From Phytobacter diazotrophicus (GTDB taxonomy: Bacteria; Pseudomonadota; Gammaproteobacteria; Enterobacterales; Enterobacteriaceae), in contig SMDE01000010.1 of the NCBI GenBank assembly GCA_004346725.1, positions 1 through 64,000 on the forward strand: 64,000 nt of DNA. Reading direction: 5' to 3'. The position numbers were made by a program, and so were the translations under genes. Positions 1 through 8,190 of the stretch are shown here, piece by piece. The notes under the pieces were generated by a model, which saw only the letters and a program-made list of their open reading frames with translations, had not been told where the DNA came from and ran no database searches. How positions within the stretch are numbered: position 1 is the stretch's first letter; the number at the start of each line of letters is the position of its first letter.

Positions 1-959
1 AGCATTTCATAACCGACCATAAACTTACGTACCGTGGCGGAGCGTAATAACGGCGGGTAAAAATGCGCGTGCAACTGCCAGTGGCTCTGATCCTGTTGGG
101 TGAAGGGGGCCCCGTGCCAGCCCATTGAGTAGGGGAAGGAGCACTGAAACAGGTTATCGTAGCGGCTGGTCAGTTGCTTAAGGGCCAGCGCCAGGTCGCC
201 ACGCTGCGCGTCGGTTAAGTCGGTGATCCGCAGGATATGCGCTTTGGGTAACAGCAGCGTTTCAAACGGCCAGGCCGCCCAGTAGGGCACCACGGCCAGC
301 CAGTGTTCGGTCTCAACGACGGTACGGCTGCCGTCCTGGCGCTCACGTTCAGCGTAATCCACCAGCATGGGGGAGCCGTACTGGCGGAAATAGGCGTTCT
401 GCAGACGGTCTTCGCGTTCGGCTTCATTGGGCAGAAAGCTGTTGGCCCACACCTGGCCATGCGGGTGCGGGTTCGAGCAGCCCATGGCCGCGCCTTTGTT
501 CTCAAAAACCTGAACCCACGGGTAAGTGCGGCCCAGATCGGCGGTCTGTTCCTGCCAGGTTTTGACCACCGTTTCCAGCGCGCTCAGGCTCAGTTCCGGC
601 AGGGTTTTGCTGTGATCCGGCGAGAAGCAGATAACGCGGCTGGTGCCGCGCGCGCTCTGGCTGCGCATCAGCGGATCGCTGCTTTGCGGCGCATCCGGCG
701 TGTCGGTCATCAGTGCCGCAAAGTCATTGGTGAAGACATAGGTGCCGGGGTAATCGGGGTTTTTATCGCCGGTGACGCGCGTGTTCCCCGGGCATAAAAA
801 GCAGTCGGGATCGTGGGCCGGCAGGGTCTGTTTCGCCGGGGTTTCCTGAGCCCCCTGCCAGGGGCGTTTGGCGCGGTGCGGCGACACCAGAACCCATTGA
901 TCGGTCAGCGGGTTGTAACGGCGATGCGGGTGATCGACCGGATTAAATTGCTGCGTCAT
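1..959 (-). CDS. galT: Galactose-1-phosphate uridylyltransferase (3' end outside window)
   Basis: Leloir pathway enzyme that exchanges UMP between UDP-glucose and galactose-1-phosphate in the cytoplasm. The reading frame is open from the ATG at 959 to the window edge (about 319 codons; the E. coli enzyme has 348), so roughly the last 30 residues are missing. Visible features are the HPH nucleophile motif (H165-P-H167, inside SNPHPHGQ) and the zinc-type cysteines C53 and C56 in CFLC. The frame starts 10 bases after galE ends, which fits a galE-galT operon read toward the left edge. Identity rests on near-continuous similarity to E. coli GalT recalled from memory. Confidence 0.97.
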   Translation of the reverse strand, partial: MTQQFNPVDHPHRRYNPLTDQWVLVSPHRAKRPWQGAQETPAKQTLPAHDPDCFLCPGNTRVTGDKNPDYPGTYVFTNDFAALMTDTPDAPQSSDPLMRSQSARGTSRVICFSPDHSKTLPELSLSALETVVKTWQEQTADLGRTYPWVQVFENKGAAMGCSNPHPHGQVWANSFLPNEAEREDRLQNAYFRQYGSPMLVDYAERERQDGSRTVVETEHWLAVVPYWAAWPFETLLLPKAHILRITDLTDAQRGDLALALKQLTSRYDNLFQCSFPYSMGWHGAPFTQQDQSHWQLHAHFYPPLLRSATVRKFMVGYEM

Positions 960-969
960 AACCCTTCCT

Positions 970-1986
970 TTAATCGCTGTAACCCTGCGGGTGGCGGGAC
1001 TGCCAGCGCCAGGTATCTTGTGCCATTTCATCGAGCGTACGGGTCACACGCCAGCCCAGTTCATTATCCGCTTTGCTTGCATCTGCCCAGTAGGCAGGCA
1101 GATCGCCATCGCGGCGGGGAGCAAAATGGTACGCCACCGGCTTACCGCACGCTTTACTGAATGCGTTAACCACGTCCAGCACACTGCTGCCAACGCCTGC
1201 GCCGAGGTTATAAATATGGACGCCTTGCTTGCCCGCCAGTTTTTCCATCGCCACAACGTGCCCGTCGGCTAAATCCATCACATGGATGTAATCGCGAACG
1301 CCGGTGCCATCAGGCGTCGGGTAGTCATTACCAAATACCGCCAGAGAGTCGCGACGGCCCACGGCCACCTGGGCAATGTAAGGCATCAGGTTGTTCGGGA
1401 TACCCTGCGGGTCTTCACCCATATCTCCTGACGGATGAGCGCCCACCGGGTTGAAATAACGCAGCAGCGCAATGCTCCAGTCCGGCTGGGCTTTTTGCAG
1501 GTCGGTCAGGATCTGCTCGACCATCAGCTTGCTTTTGCCGTAGGGGCTTTGCGGGGTGCCCGTCGGGAAACTTTCGACATAAGGGATTTGCGGCTGATCG
1601 CCATAGACCGTGGCGGAGGAGCTAAAAATGAGGTTTTTGACGTTGGCCGCACGCATGGCATTCACCAGGCGAAGCGTGCCATTGACGTTGTTGTCGTAGT
1701 ACTCCAGCGGTTTGGCTACTGACTCACCAACGGCTTTCAGCCCTGCGAAGTGGATAACCGCTTCGATTGCATGATCGTGCAGGATTTCAGCCAGCAGTGC
1801 TTCATCACGAATGTCACCCTGGATAAACAGGGCGGATTTGCCCCCCAGGCGTTCAAGCACCGGCACGACACTGCGTTTGCTGTTACACAGGTTGTCGAGG
1901 ATGATGACGTCGTGGCCATTTTGCAGCAGTTGCACACAGGTATGGCTTCCAATGTAACCGCTACCACCTGTAACCAAAACTTTCAT
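970..1986 (-). CDS. galE: UDP-glucose 4-epimerase
   Basis: Interconverts UDP-galactose and UDP-glucose with bound NAD. It is a short-chain dehydrogenase fold protein of 338 residues, the usual length. The N-terminal Rossmann motif GGSGYIGSH (residues 7-15) and the catalytic Y149-x-x-x-K153 (YGKSK) with S124 upstream are all present. It is the first gene of the galE-galT transcript and carries the internal gal operator within its first codons. Both gal operators and the promoter region lie immediately upstream, so GalR/GalS and CRP control is expected. Confidence 0.98.
   Translation of the reverse strand: MKVLVTGGSGYIGSHTCVQLLQNGHDVIILDNLCNSKRSVVPVLERLGGKSALFIQGDIRDEALLAEILHDHAIEAVIHFAGLKAVGESVAKPLEYYDNNVNGTLRLVNAMRAANVKNLIFSSSATVYGDQPQIPYVESFPTGTPQSPYGKSKLMVEQILTDLQKAQPDWSIALLRYFNPVGAHPSGDMGEDPQGIPNNLMPYIAQVAVGRRDSLAVFGNDYPTPDGTGVRDYIHVMDLADGHVVAMEKLAGKQGVHIYNLGAGVGSSVLDVVNAFSKACGKPVAYHFAPRRDGDLPAYWADASKADNELGWRVTRTLDEMAQDTWRWQSRHPQGYSD
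1952..1967 (-). promoter_or_regulatory. Internal gal operator O_I
   Basis: On the minus strand this reads GTGGTAGCGGTTACAT, identical to the E. coli internal operator as I remember it. It lies inside the first codons of galE. Its centre is 113 bp from the external operator centre, the spacing used for GalR/HU DNA looping in E. coli. Confidence 0.9.
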
Positions 1987-2018
1987 ATATCACTCCATCA
2001 AGCGTATGTTATGAATTA

Positions 2019-2063
2019 ACTTTAGCATAACAGAGATGGCAAAACTGTGATATGTGATAAATT
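2019..2063 (-). promoter_or_regulatory. gal promoter region (P1/P2) and CRP site
   Basis: Read on the minus strand, the P2 -10 hexamer TATGCT sits at 2029-2024. The overlapping P1 -10 position reads TAAAGT at 2024-2019, where E. coli has TATGGT as I recall. A CRP half-site (TGTGA on the plus strand, 2046-2050) with a weak partner lies just upstream, at the same place as in E. coli. The dual-promoter layout seems kept, with P1 altered. Confidence 0.75.
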
Positions 2064-2064
2064 A

Positions 2065-2080
2065 GTGGAATCGTTTACAC
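2065..2080 (-). promoter_or_regulatory. External gal operator O_E
   Basis: The minus strand reads GTGTAAACGATTCCAC, a match to the E. coli external operator. It lies just upstream of the CRP site. Together with O_I it should allow GalR/GalS repression by looping. Confidence 0.92.
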
Positions 2081-2174
2081 TGCAATGTGCCACGCATTAC
2101 CTGCTCACCTAACTGATTATAAATCAGATAAATAATGACGTAATGATGCATAAATTCTGAAAATGCTTTGAAAC

Positions 2175-2199
2175 AGAGGCGGGGGAATGCCCCGCCTGT
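2175..2199 (-). terminator. Hairpin after modF
   Basis: An 8-bp GC stem (AGGCGGGG/CCCCGCCT, 2177-2184 and 2190-2197) lies about 10 bases downstream of the modF stop. The following T run on the minus strand is short, so it may be a weak or Rho-assisted terminator separating modEF from gal. Confidence 0.5.
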
Positions 2200-2207
2200 G
2201 AAAAAAC

Positions 2208-3671
2208 TCACTCAAACTGGTAGCGCCAGTTGTCGCCGTCCGGGACAAACTGTAAACGATGCGTGATACAAGAAGGGGCATCACTGGCATGGTGGGAGAC
2301 AAACAATAATTGCGTTTCGCCTTCGCCAATCAGCACATCAACAAAGCGGCGAATCAACTGACGGTTCAGCGGATCCAGCCCTTGCAGCGGCTCATCGAGG
2401 ATCAGTAAGGTCGGATGTTTAACCAGCGCACGGACAATCAGCGCCAGACGCTGTTGGCCCCATGACAGGCTATGGAACGGCGCATCGGCGGTTTTCGCAC
2501 TAAACCCGGCGATGTCCAGCCACTGTTGCGCCAGTTTACGCTGTTTGTCCGAAACAGCCTGATAAATGCCAATGGAGTCAAAATAGCCGGAAAGAATGAC
2601 ATTGCGCACGGTCGTGCTGACGCGATAGTCCAGATGCAGGCTGCTGCTGACGTAACCGATGTGTTTTTTAATATCCCAGATGGTTTCGCCGCTGCCGCGA
2701 CGGCGGCCAAAAAGGGTTAAATCGTTGCTGTAGCCTTGCGCATGATCGCCCGTTACCAGGCTGAGCAGCGTCGATTTTCCCGCGCCGTTCGGCCCGCTAA
2801 TTTGCCAGTGTTCCCCTGGTCGAACGGTCCAGTTGAGATGATTGATAATCGGACGATCGTTATAGGAGACGACACCCTCTTTCAGCACAATCAGCGGCTC
2901 TCCGGCGGTCAGTTGATCGCGCGCTGGCGGCGCATCTGGCTCCGGCAGCGCCATTCCCGCCAGATTCTCGCTATGCACCAGTTGCGCGATGAGCGCCTGC
3001 TGTAACAATGCCGCTTTTTCGCCGATTTCCGTTAGCGCGCAGTCAGCCAGCACGCCCGCATTCTGCACAAAATCCGGGATCTCATCGAAGCGGTTCAGAA
3101 CCAGCGCCAGGGTGTAACCTTCTGCATTAAGCTCGGCGAGGAGGAGAGCGATATTTTGCCGTGAATGAACGTCCAGGCCGTCAAAAGGCTCGTCCAGGAT
3201 CAGTAAATCAGGTTGCGACATCAGCGCCTGGCAGAGAAGTGTTTTGCGCGTCTCTCCTGTGGAGAGGTATTTAAAGCGGCGTGAGAGCAGGGAAGTGATA
3301 CCAAAACGTTCGGCCAACTGCTGGCAGCGCGCGGCGTCTTTGACCTCATCCTGGATGATTTCTGCCGTGGTGCGTCCGGTGTCATCTTCACCGGGGCTTA
3401 GCATATCGGTGTTATTACGTTGCCACTCCTCACTGACCAGTTTTTGCAACTGTTCGAATGACAGACGGGTAATGCGTGAGAAGCGACTCTGGCGATCCCC
3501 TTTAAGGAGCGTCAATTCGCCAGCCAGTGCTTTAGCCAGCGCCGATTTCCCGCTACCGTTTGCACCGACAAACGCCCAGCTTTCACCCGACTGCAGCGTT
3601 AAGTGATCAATCGACAGCGTCCGGGTGTCGCCAAGACGAAACGTGCCTTGCGAAATTTGCAATGATGACAT
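2208..3671 (-). CDS. modF: ModF, tandem ABC ATPase of the molybdate locus
   Basis: Cytoplasmic protein of 487 residues with two ABC ATPase domains and no membrane segments. Walker A motifs are GANGSGKS (about residues 37-44) and GPNGAGKS (about 295). Signature motifs are LSTGE and LSWGQ, and Walker B motifs LILDEP occur in both halves. It is cotranscribed with modE in E. coli and its exact role in molybdenum metabolism is unclear. I chose the ATG at 3671 over an upstream ATG at 3683 because E. coli ModF begins MSSLQISQG and GGGA lies at a suitable distance before it. Confidence 0.95.
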   Translation of the reverse strand: MSSLQISQGTFRLGDTRTLSIDHLTLQSGESWAFVGANGSGKSALAKALAGELTLLKGDRQSRFSRITRLSFEQLQKLVSEEWQRNNTDMLSPGEDDTGRTTAEIIQDEVKDAARCQQLAERFGITSLLSRRFKYLSTGETRKTLLCQALMSQPDLLILDEPFDGLDVHSRQNIALLLAELNAEGYTLALVLNRFDEIPDFVQNAGVLADCALTEIGEKAALLQQALIAQLVHSENLAGMALPEPDAPPARDQLTAGEPLIVLKEGVVSYNDRPIINHLNWTVRPGEHWQISGPNGAGKSTLLSLVTGDHAQGYSNDLTLFGRRRGSGETIWDIKKHIGYVSSSLHLDYRVSTTVRNVILSGYFDSIGIYQAVSDKQRKLAQQWLDIAGFSAKTADAPFHSLSWGQQRLALIVRALVKHPTLLILDEPLQGLDPLNRQLIRRFVDVLIGEGETQLLFVSHHASDAPSCITHRLQFVPDGDNWRYQFE

Positions 3672-3737
3672 TATGTATCCCATTTTTTGCAGCGATACAT
3701 ACAGGGATACGTGGTGGCAGGCAACTTGTCAATCTAC

Positions 3738-4526
3738 TTAGCACAACGTGGCGAGAATGACCTTGTCAGCGTTAAAATATGCCGTGACCTCAGCCGCTTC
3801 TTTTAGATCTTGCGCCTGCTGTGCGGGTACTGTCGCACATAACTGCTGGCCGTCGGGTAGCGCCAGCAGAACTTCGCACTGCAGTTCGCCACGCTCAATA
3901 TGGCTGATTCGCCCCCGGAGCTGATTATCGGCCTGCTGCGCAGTGGCATGGTCGGTTGTAATGCCTACCCACGGGGCTTTCAGCAGCACCAGCACCTCTT
4001 TGCCTTGCGTCAAATCCAGGCGCTGCGCGCTTTGCGCAGTAATGGCGACTTTGAGTGATGTCGTACCATCCGCCAGAAGCACATCGACATGTTGCTGTAC
4101 CTGCTGGTGGTCGAGGGCGGTAATGGTGCCAAACCACTGGTTACGGGCACTGGTTTGCAGTGAGAAACGGGAAATAGCCGCCAGCAGGCTGTTCAGCGGC
4201 ATGGCATCGTCGTCGCTTAACACATCAAATGCTTTTTGCTGAATCTGACCCAGTAAATCATAGAGTTGAATAAGACGCTGACCGTAGCGGGTGATAACTG
4301 CGCCGCCGCCGCCTTTTCCCCCGGTCGCGCGTTCCACCAGCGTCTGTTCGCTGAGCTGATTCATTTCATTAATGGCATCCCAGGCACTTTTATAGCTGAT
4401 GTTCGCATTCTTCGCCCCCTGGCTTATGGAACCCGTCTGTTCTATTTGTTTGAGTAAATTAATCCGGCGCGGGTCAGCGAACAGCCGTTCCTGGAGCTTA
4501 AGGGTAAGAAGAATTTCAGCCTGCAT
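3738..4526 (-). CDS. modE: Molybdate-responsive transcriptional regulator ModE
   Basis: ModE binds molybdate, represses modABC and activates Moco synthesis genes in E. coli. The 262-residue protein has an N-terminal winged helix (helix-turn-helix around GSISQGAKNANISYKSAW, residues 32-50) and a C-terminal pair of MOP-like molybdate-binding repeats (about 125-262). It is the first gene of modE-modF, with a 66-bp gap before the modF start. Operators matching the ModE palindrome are present in this window before modA and moaA. Confidence 0.96.
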   Translation of the reverse strand: MQAEILLTLKLQERLFADPRRINLLKQIEQTGSISQGAKNANISYKSAWDAINEMNQLSEQTLVERATGGKGGGGAVITRYGQRLIQLYDLLGQIQQKAFDVLSDDDAMPLNSLLAAISRFSLQTSARNQWFGTITALDHQQVQQHVDVLLADGTTSLKVAITAQSAQRLDLTQGKEVLVLLKAPWVGITTDHATAQQADNQLRGRISHIERGELQCEVLLALPDGQQLCATVPAQQAQDLKEAAEVTAYFNADKVILATLC

Positions 4527-4667
4527 AGCGTAGTGTCCTGATGTAAAAAGAATAGTGTGAAGGAAAATCGACCTGGAGCCTAGTCTTCACCTGCACGCAT
4601 TGTTTTTCTAAAGATAATGTCACAATTGTCGATAGGGGAAAGAGACACTCCACTGAAGGAACAGAAT

Positions 4668-5264
4668 ATGGCAGTTAAAAAACGCCCGGCCTTGCAAGGC
4701 GAATTGGACGGAGCCTGTGGTTTTTACGCCATCGCGAACGGCATACATTTACTGGAACCAGAACTGGCGCTCCCGGAAATCTTCCCGATAATTTTGCAGC
4801 AATACGTTTTTGATGGCGATCCAATGGGGTTTGTTAACGGCATTGCTCGCGGTTCGCTTAAAAATACCCTGAGTCGGACGATGGCGCTGTTGAACGCTGA
4901 GTATGAATTTTACGACCCGAAAACCCGCGAACAATGGCAGTTCACCTTCAGCATGCCCTACTGGCATAACGATAAACCCCGCGATCGTCGGGATATCCTC
5001 GATACGTTAAGCCTGGCGAACCATAAAGAAGGGCGCGTGATTATTCAGGCTTACGATTATAATGATGGTGAGCAGGAATATAGCCACTGGACAGTCATTT
5101 CGAAAGTGACGGACGAGGGGCTGGCCACCTGGGATTCAAGCAAAGAAGTTAAATGCATTCCATTTGATAAAATACGAGTCGATAGCATTCAACATTCGAA
5201 TATTGCCCGGCCATGGAATATTCGCAGCGCGGATACGTTTGTACTGAGTCGTCAACCCTTGTAA
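4668..5264 (+). CDS. Papain/C39-like cysteine peptidase-fold protein, unrecognised
   Basis: I do not recognise this 198-residue protein. It has no signal peptide or membrane segment. The N-terminus has Q10 and then GACGFYAIANG with C17. Later come SHWTVIS with H140-W141 and TWDSS with D156. The order Gln, Cys, His-Trp, Asp and the 15-residue His-to-Asp spacing resemble the catalytic set of C39-like or papain-like cysteine peptidases, so a protease or amidase fold is inferred. The ATG at 4668 is chosen over an upstream ATG at 4617 because AAGGA lies 7 bases before it. It sits between modE and acrZ, which are neighbours in E. coli, and looks like a single-gene insertion. The 3' third is AT-richer than its flanks. 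A possible -10 (GATAAT) lies at 4613-4618. Confidence 0.8.
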   Translation: MAVKKRPALQGELDGACGFYAIANGIHLLEPELALPEIFPIILQQYVFDGDPMGFVNGIARGSLKNTLSRTMALLNAEYEFYDPKTREQWQFTFSMPYWHNDKPRDRRDILDTLSLANHKEGRVIIQAYDYNDGEQEYSHWTVISKVTDEGLATWDSSKEVKCIPFDKIRVDSIQHSNIARPWNIRSADTFVLSRQPL

Positions 5265-5277
5265 AAGGTGACCGACG

Positions 5278-5321
5278 ATGGCACAAAAGGCGAGTGTTTT
5301 TCTGCCAGATGCGGTTAGAAT
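5278..5321 (+). promoter_or_regulatory. acrZ promoter with candidate marbox
   Basis: The plus strand at 5278 reads ATGGCACAAAAGGCGAGT. Its first half matches the marbox consensus AYnGCAC exactly, while the second half matches only partly. A -10 hexamer TAGAAT lies at 5316-5321, so the box overlaps the -35 region as in class II MarA/SoxS/Rob promoters. E. coli acrZ belongs to that regulon, so the placement is sensible. The downstream half is the weak part. Confidence 0.5.
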
Positions 5322-5349
5322 GCCCCCTTAACACTAAATGGAGTTGACC

Positions 5350-5499
5350 ATGTTTGAGTTATTGAAAAGCTTAGTTTTTGCCGTAATCATGGTCCCTGTG
5401 GTGATGGCTATCATCCTGGGGTTGATTTATGGCCTGGGTGAGGTATTCAACCTTTTTTCAAATGTTGGTCATCGCGACCGCCCCGCGCAACGCCGCTGA
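5350..5499 (+). CDS. acrZ: AcrZ, small membrane partner of AcrB
   Basis: Inner-membrane peptide of 49 residues that binds AcrB in the AcrAB-TolC pump and alters its drug export. It starts [20 protein letters not shown] and forms one long transmembrane helix (about residues 6-32). This region is almost identical to E. coli AcrZ, including the central proline. The polar tail differs and is arginine-rich (HRDRPAQRR). It lies upstream of modA as in E. coli, but here the C39-like gene precedes it. Confidence 0.95.
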   Translation: MFELLKSLVFAVIMVPVVMAIILGLIYGLGEVFNLFSNVGHRDRPAQRR

Positions 5500-5503
5500 A
5501 TTT

Positions 5504-5533
5504 AAAAAACGCCCGCAATCGCGGGCGTTTTGC
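5504..5533 (+). terminator. Rho-independent terminator after acrZ
   Basis: A 9-bp stem AACGCCCGC/GCGGGCGTT with loop AATC (5508-5529), preceded by an A run and followed by TTTTG, begins within 10 bases of the acrZ stop. It separates acrZ from the modABC promoter. Confidence 0.9.
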
Positions 5534-5619
5534 TATTCAAGTTCGGCATAAGCTTGCCGATATCTCATAAATCTCAGTAATTCTTGATGAGTATGACCTC
5601 ACCCGGTGAATCTCTGGTA

Positions 5620-5651
5620 GTATCGTTATATTTCCAGTTATATAACGATAC
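5620..5651 (+). promoter_or_regulatory. ModE operator of modABC
   Basis: A perfect inverted repeat with 12-bp arms, GTATCGTTATAT (5620-5631) and ATATAACGATAC (5640-5651), is separated by 8 bp. It agrees with the ModE consensus of inverted ATCGnTATAT arms. It ends 15 bp before the modA start codon, so molybdate-loaded ModE would cover the start region and repress. Confidence 0.93.
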
Positions 5652-5666
5652 TCACAGGAGTTACAG

Positions 5667-6443
5667 ATGACACGTACATGGTTACGCCTTTTTGCCGGGG
5701 CGACTTTATCGCTTTCTGTTGCCGGACATGCGCTGGCTGATGAAGGGAAAATTACCGTTTTTGCGGCAGCGTCGCTGACCAATGCAATGCAGGACATTGC
5801 CGCTGCGTATAAGAAAGAGAAAAACGTCGAGGTGGTCTCGTCGTTTGCTTCGTCTTCCACGCTGGCACGTCAAATCGAAGCGGGCGCGCCTGCGGACCTG
5901 TTCATTTCTGCTGACCAGAAATGGATGGATTACGCGGTTGATAAAAAGAGTATCGATACCGGCACGCGCGTAACCTTGCTGGGTAATAGCCTGGTTGTTG
6001 TGGCGCCGAAGAGCAGTGCGCAGGGCGATATTACCGTTGATGCGGCCACTGACTGGGCAAGCTTGTTGAAAGGCGGCCGCCTGGCGGTTGGCGATCCGGA
6101 GCATGTCCCGGCAGGTATCTATGCGAAAGAAGCGCTGCAAAAGCTGGGGGCGTGGGATAAATTGTCCCCGAGTCTGGCGCCAGCAGAAGATGTACGTGGT
6201 GCTCTGGCACTGGTTGAACGTAGCGAAGCCCCGCTGGGTATCGTCTATGGTTCTGATGCCGTGGCCAGTAAGGGCGTGAAAGTGGTCGGGACTTTCCCGG
6301 AAAACTCTCACCAGAAGGTGGAATATCCGATGGCGATTACCGAAGGTCATAAAAACGCAACGGTTAGCGCGTTCTATGACTACCTGAAAACCCCGGAAGC
6401 TTCCGCCGTGTTTAAACGTTACGGATTTACGACACACGAATGA
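5667..6443 (+). CDS. modA: Molybdate ABC transporter periplasmic binding protein
   Basis: Captures molybdate or tungstate in the periplasm and delivers it to ModBC. The 258-residue precursor has a Sec signal peptide ending near residue 24 (GHALA-DEG). The mature protein has the ModA hallmarks TVFAAASLTNAM (about 29-40) and SSSTLARQIEAGAPADLFISAD. CAGGAG lies 6 bases before the ATG. It is first in modABC, and its stop overlaps the modB start. Confidence 0.97.
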   Translation: MTRTWLRLFAGATLSLSVAGHALADEGKITVFAAASLTNAMQDIAAAYKKEKNVEVVSSFASSSTLARQIEAGAPADLFISADQKWMDYAVDKKSIDTGTRVTLLGNSLVVVAPKSSAQGDITVDAATDWASLLKGGRLAVGDPEHVPAGIYAKEALQKLGAWDKLSPSLAPAEDVRGALALVERSEAPLGIVYGSDAVASKGVKVVGTFPENSHQKVEYPMAITEGHKNATVSAFYDYLKTPEASAVFKRYGFTTHE

Positions 6444-7129
6444 TATTAACGGATCCCGAATGGCAGGCAGTGATACTTAGCCTGAAAGTTTCATCCCTCG
6501 CAGTTGTTATTAGCTTGCCCTTTGGGATTTTCTTTGCCTGGTTACTGGTGCGCTGTACCTTTCCAGGCAAAGCCCTGCTTGACAGTCTCCTGCATCTTCC
6601 CCTGGTTCTGCCTCCGGTTGTCGTGGGGTATTTACTACTTATTGCCATGGGAAGACGTGGATTTATCGGCCAGTGGCTCTTTGACTGGTTCGGGATAACC
6701 TTCGCTTTTAGCTGGCGAGGCGCGGTGCTTGCGGCGGCGGTGATGTCCTTTCCGCTGATGGTGCGTGCCATTCGCCTGGCGCTGGAAGGCGTTGACACCA
6801 AACTCGAACAGGCCGCCCGTACCTTAGGTGCCGGGCGCTGGCGCGTGTTTATGACGATTACGCTGCCCTTAACATTGCCGGGAATTATTGTCGGCACCGT
6901 GCTGGCCTTTGCCCGTTCGCTGGGTGAATTTGGGGCGACCATCACCTTTGTCTCAAACATCCCTGGCGAAACGCGCACCATTCCTTCGGCGATGTACACC
7001 CTTATCCAGACACCCGGCGGCGAAATGGCGGCGGCGCGTTTGTGTGTGATCTCCATTATTCTGGCGCTTGTCTCACTGCTCATTTCGGAATGGCTGGCGC
7101 GCGTTAGCCGTGAACGGACCGGGAGATAA
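6440..7129 (+). CDS. modB: Molybdate ABC transporter permease
   Basis: Inner-membrane permease subunit of 229 residues with five to six hydrophobic helices. The cytoplasmic EAA-type loop ([23 protein letters not shown], about residues 121-143) docks with ModC. The ATG overlaps the modA stop (ATGA), which implies translational coupling, and modC follows after 2 bases. Confidence 0.97.
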   Translation: MILTDPEWQAVILSLKVSSLAVVISLPFGIFFAWLLVRCTFPGKALLDSLLHLPLVLPPVVVGYLLLIAMGRRGFIGQWLFDWFGITFAFSWRGAVLAAAVMSFPLMVRAIRLALEGVDTKLEQAARTLGAGRWRVFMTITLPLTLPGIIVGTVLAFARSLGEFGATITFVSNIPGETRTIPSAMYTLIQTPGGEMAAARLCVISIILALVSLLISEWLARVSRERTGR

Positions 7130-7131
7130 CG

Positions 7132-8190
7132 ATGCTGGAGCTGAATTTTAGTCAGACGCTGGGAACGCACCGTCTGCAGGTTGCCGAAAACCTGCCAGCC
7201 AGCGGTATCACGGCGGTATTTGGCGTATCGGGAGCGGGGAAAACCTCTCTTATCAATGCGATTAGCGGCTTAACGCGCCCGGAGCAGGGGCGTATCGTGC
7301 TCAATGATCGCGTGCTGTATGACGCTGAGAAAAAAATCTGCCTGCCGCCGGAAAAGCGCCGGGTCGGTTATGTCTTCCAGGATGCGCGCCTGTTCCCGCA
7401 TTACAACGTGTTGGGCAACTTGCGCTACGGCATGGCGAAATCCATGGCCGGGCAGTTTGACAAGCTGGTGGCGCTTCTGGGGATCGAACAGCTTTTAGAG
7501 CGCCTGCCAGGCGGGCTGTCTGGTGGGGAAAAGCAACGCGTGGCGATTGGTCGCGCCCTGTTAACCGCGCCGGAATTGTTGTTGCTGGATGAGCCGTTGG
7601 CATCGCTGGATATTCCGCGTAAACGTGAGCTGTTGCCGTATCTGCAACGCCTGGCGCGGGAAATCAATATTCCTGTGCTGTATGTCAGCCACTCGCTGGA
7701 TGAGATCCTGCACCTTGCCGATAAAGTGATGGTGCTGGAAGCGGGGGCGGTGAAAGCCTTTGGTAACCTCGAAGATGTCTGGGGGAGCAGCGTGATGAAT
7801 CCGTGGCTACCTCAGGAGCAGCAAAGCAGTATTCTGAAAGTCAGCGTGCTGGAGCAGCATCCGCATTACGCCATGACGGCGCTGGCGCTGGGCGACCAGC
7901 ATATTTGGGTGAACAGACTGGATAAGCCGCTTCAGGCTGCTGTGCGTATTCGAATTCAGGCAACGGATGTGTCGCTGGTGCTGCAACCTTCCGGCAATAC
8001 CAGTATTCGTAACACTCTGCGGGCGAAAGTGGTGCAAAACTACGATCTGGACGGGCAGGTGGAAGTTCAGTTGGATGTAAGCGGAAGGACGCTATGGGCG
8101 CGAATTAGCCCGTGGGCCAGGGATGAGCTCAATATCAAACCTGGCCTGTGGCTCTATGCACAAATTAAGAGTGTATCGATCACCGCCTGA
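7132..8190 (+). CDS. modC: Molybdate ABC transporter ATP-binding protein
   Basis: ATPase that powers ModB. The 352-residue protein has Walker [10 protein letters not shown] (about residues 32-40), signature LSGGEKQR (about 129), Walker B LLLLDEP (about 148) and a C-terminal MOP domain (about 290-352). It is the last gene of the operon. Its TGA stop abuts the ybhA stop on the other strand (TGATCA), leaving no intergenic bases. Confidence 0.97.
   Translation: MLELNFSQTLGTHRLQVAENLPASGITAVFGVSGAGKTSLINAISGLTRPEQGRIVLNDRVLYDAEKKICLPPEKRRVGYVFQDARLFPHYNVLGNLRYGMAKSMAGQFDKLVALLGIEQLLERLPGGLSGGEKQRVAIGRALLTAPELLLLDEPLASLDIPRKRELLPYLQRLAREINIPVLYVSHSLDEILHLADKVMVLEAGAVKAFGNLEDVWGSSVMNPWLPQEQQSSILKVSVLEQHPHYAMTALALGDQHIWVNRLDKPLQAAVRIRIQATDVSLVLQPSGNTSIRNTLRAKVVQNYDLDGQVEVQLDVSGRTLWARISPWARDELNIKPGLWLYAQIKSVSITA

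Noticed and set aside
4617-4667. Longer N-terminus for the C39-like protein
   Set aside because: The upstream ATG lacks a ribosome binding site, whereas AAGGA at 7 bases supports the ATG at 4668.
5278-5328. A 16-codon frame between the C39-like gene and acrZ
   Set aside because: It overlaps the acrZ promoter and candidate marbox and has no good ribosome binding site.
5706-6437. 243-codon frame antisense to modA
   Set aside because: Lies wholly within modA, which has a signal peptide, operator and operon partners; the antisense product is low-complexity and basic.
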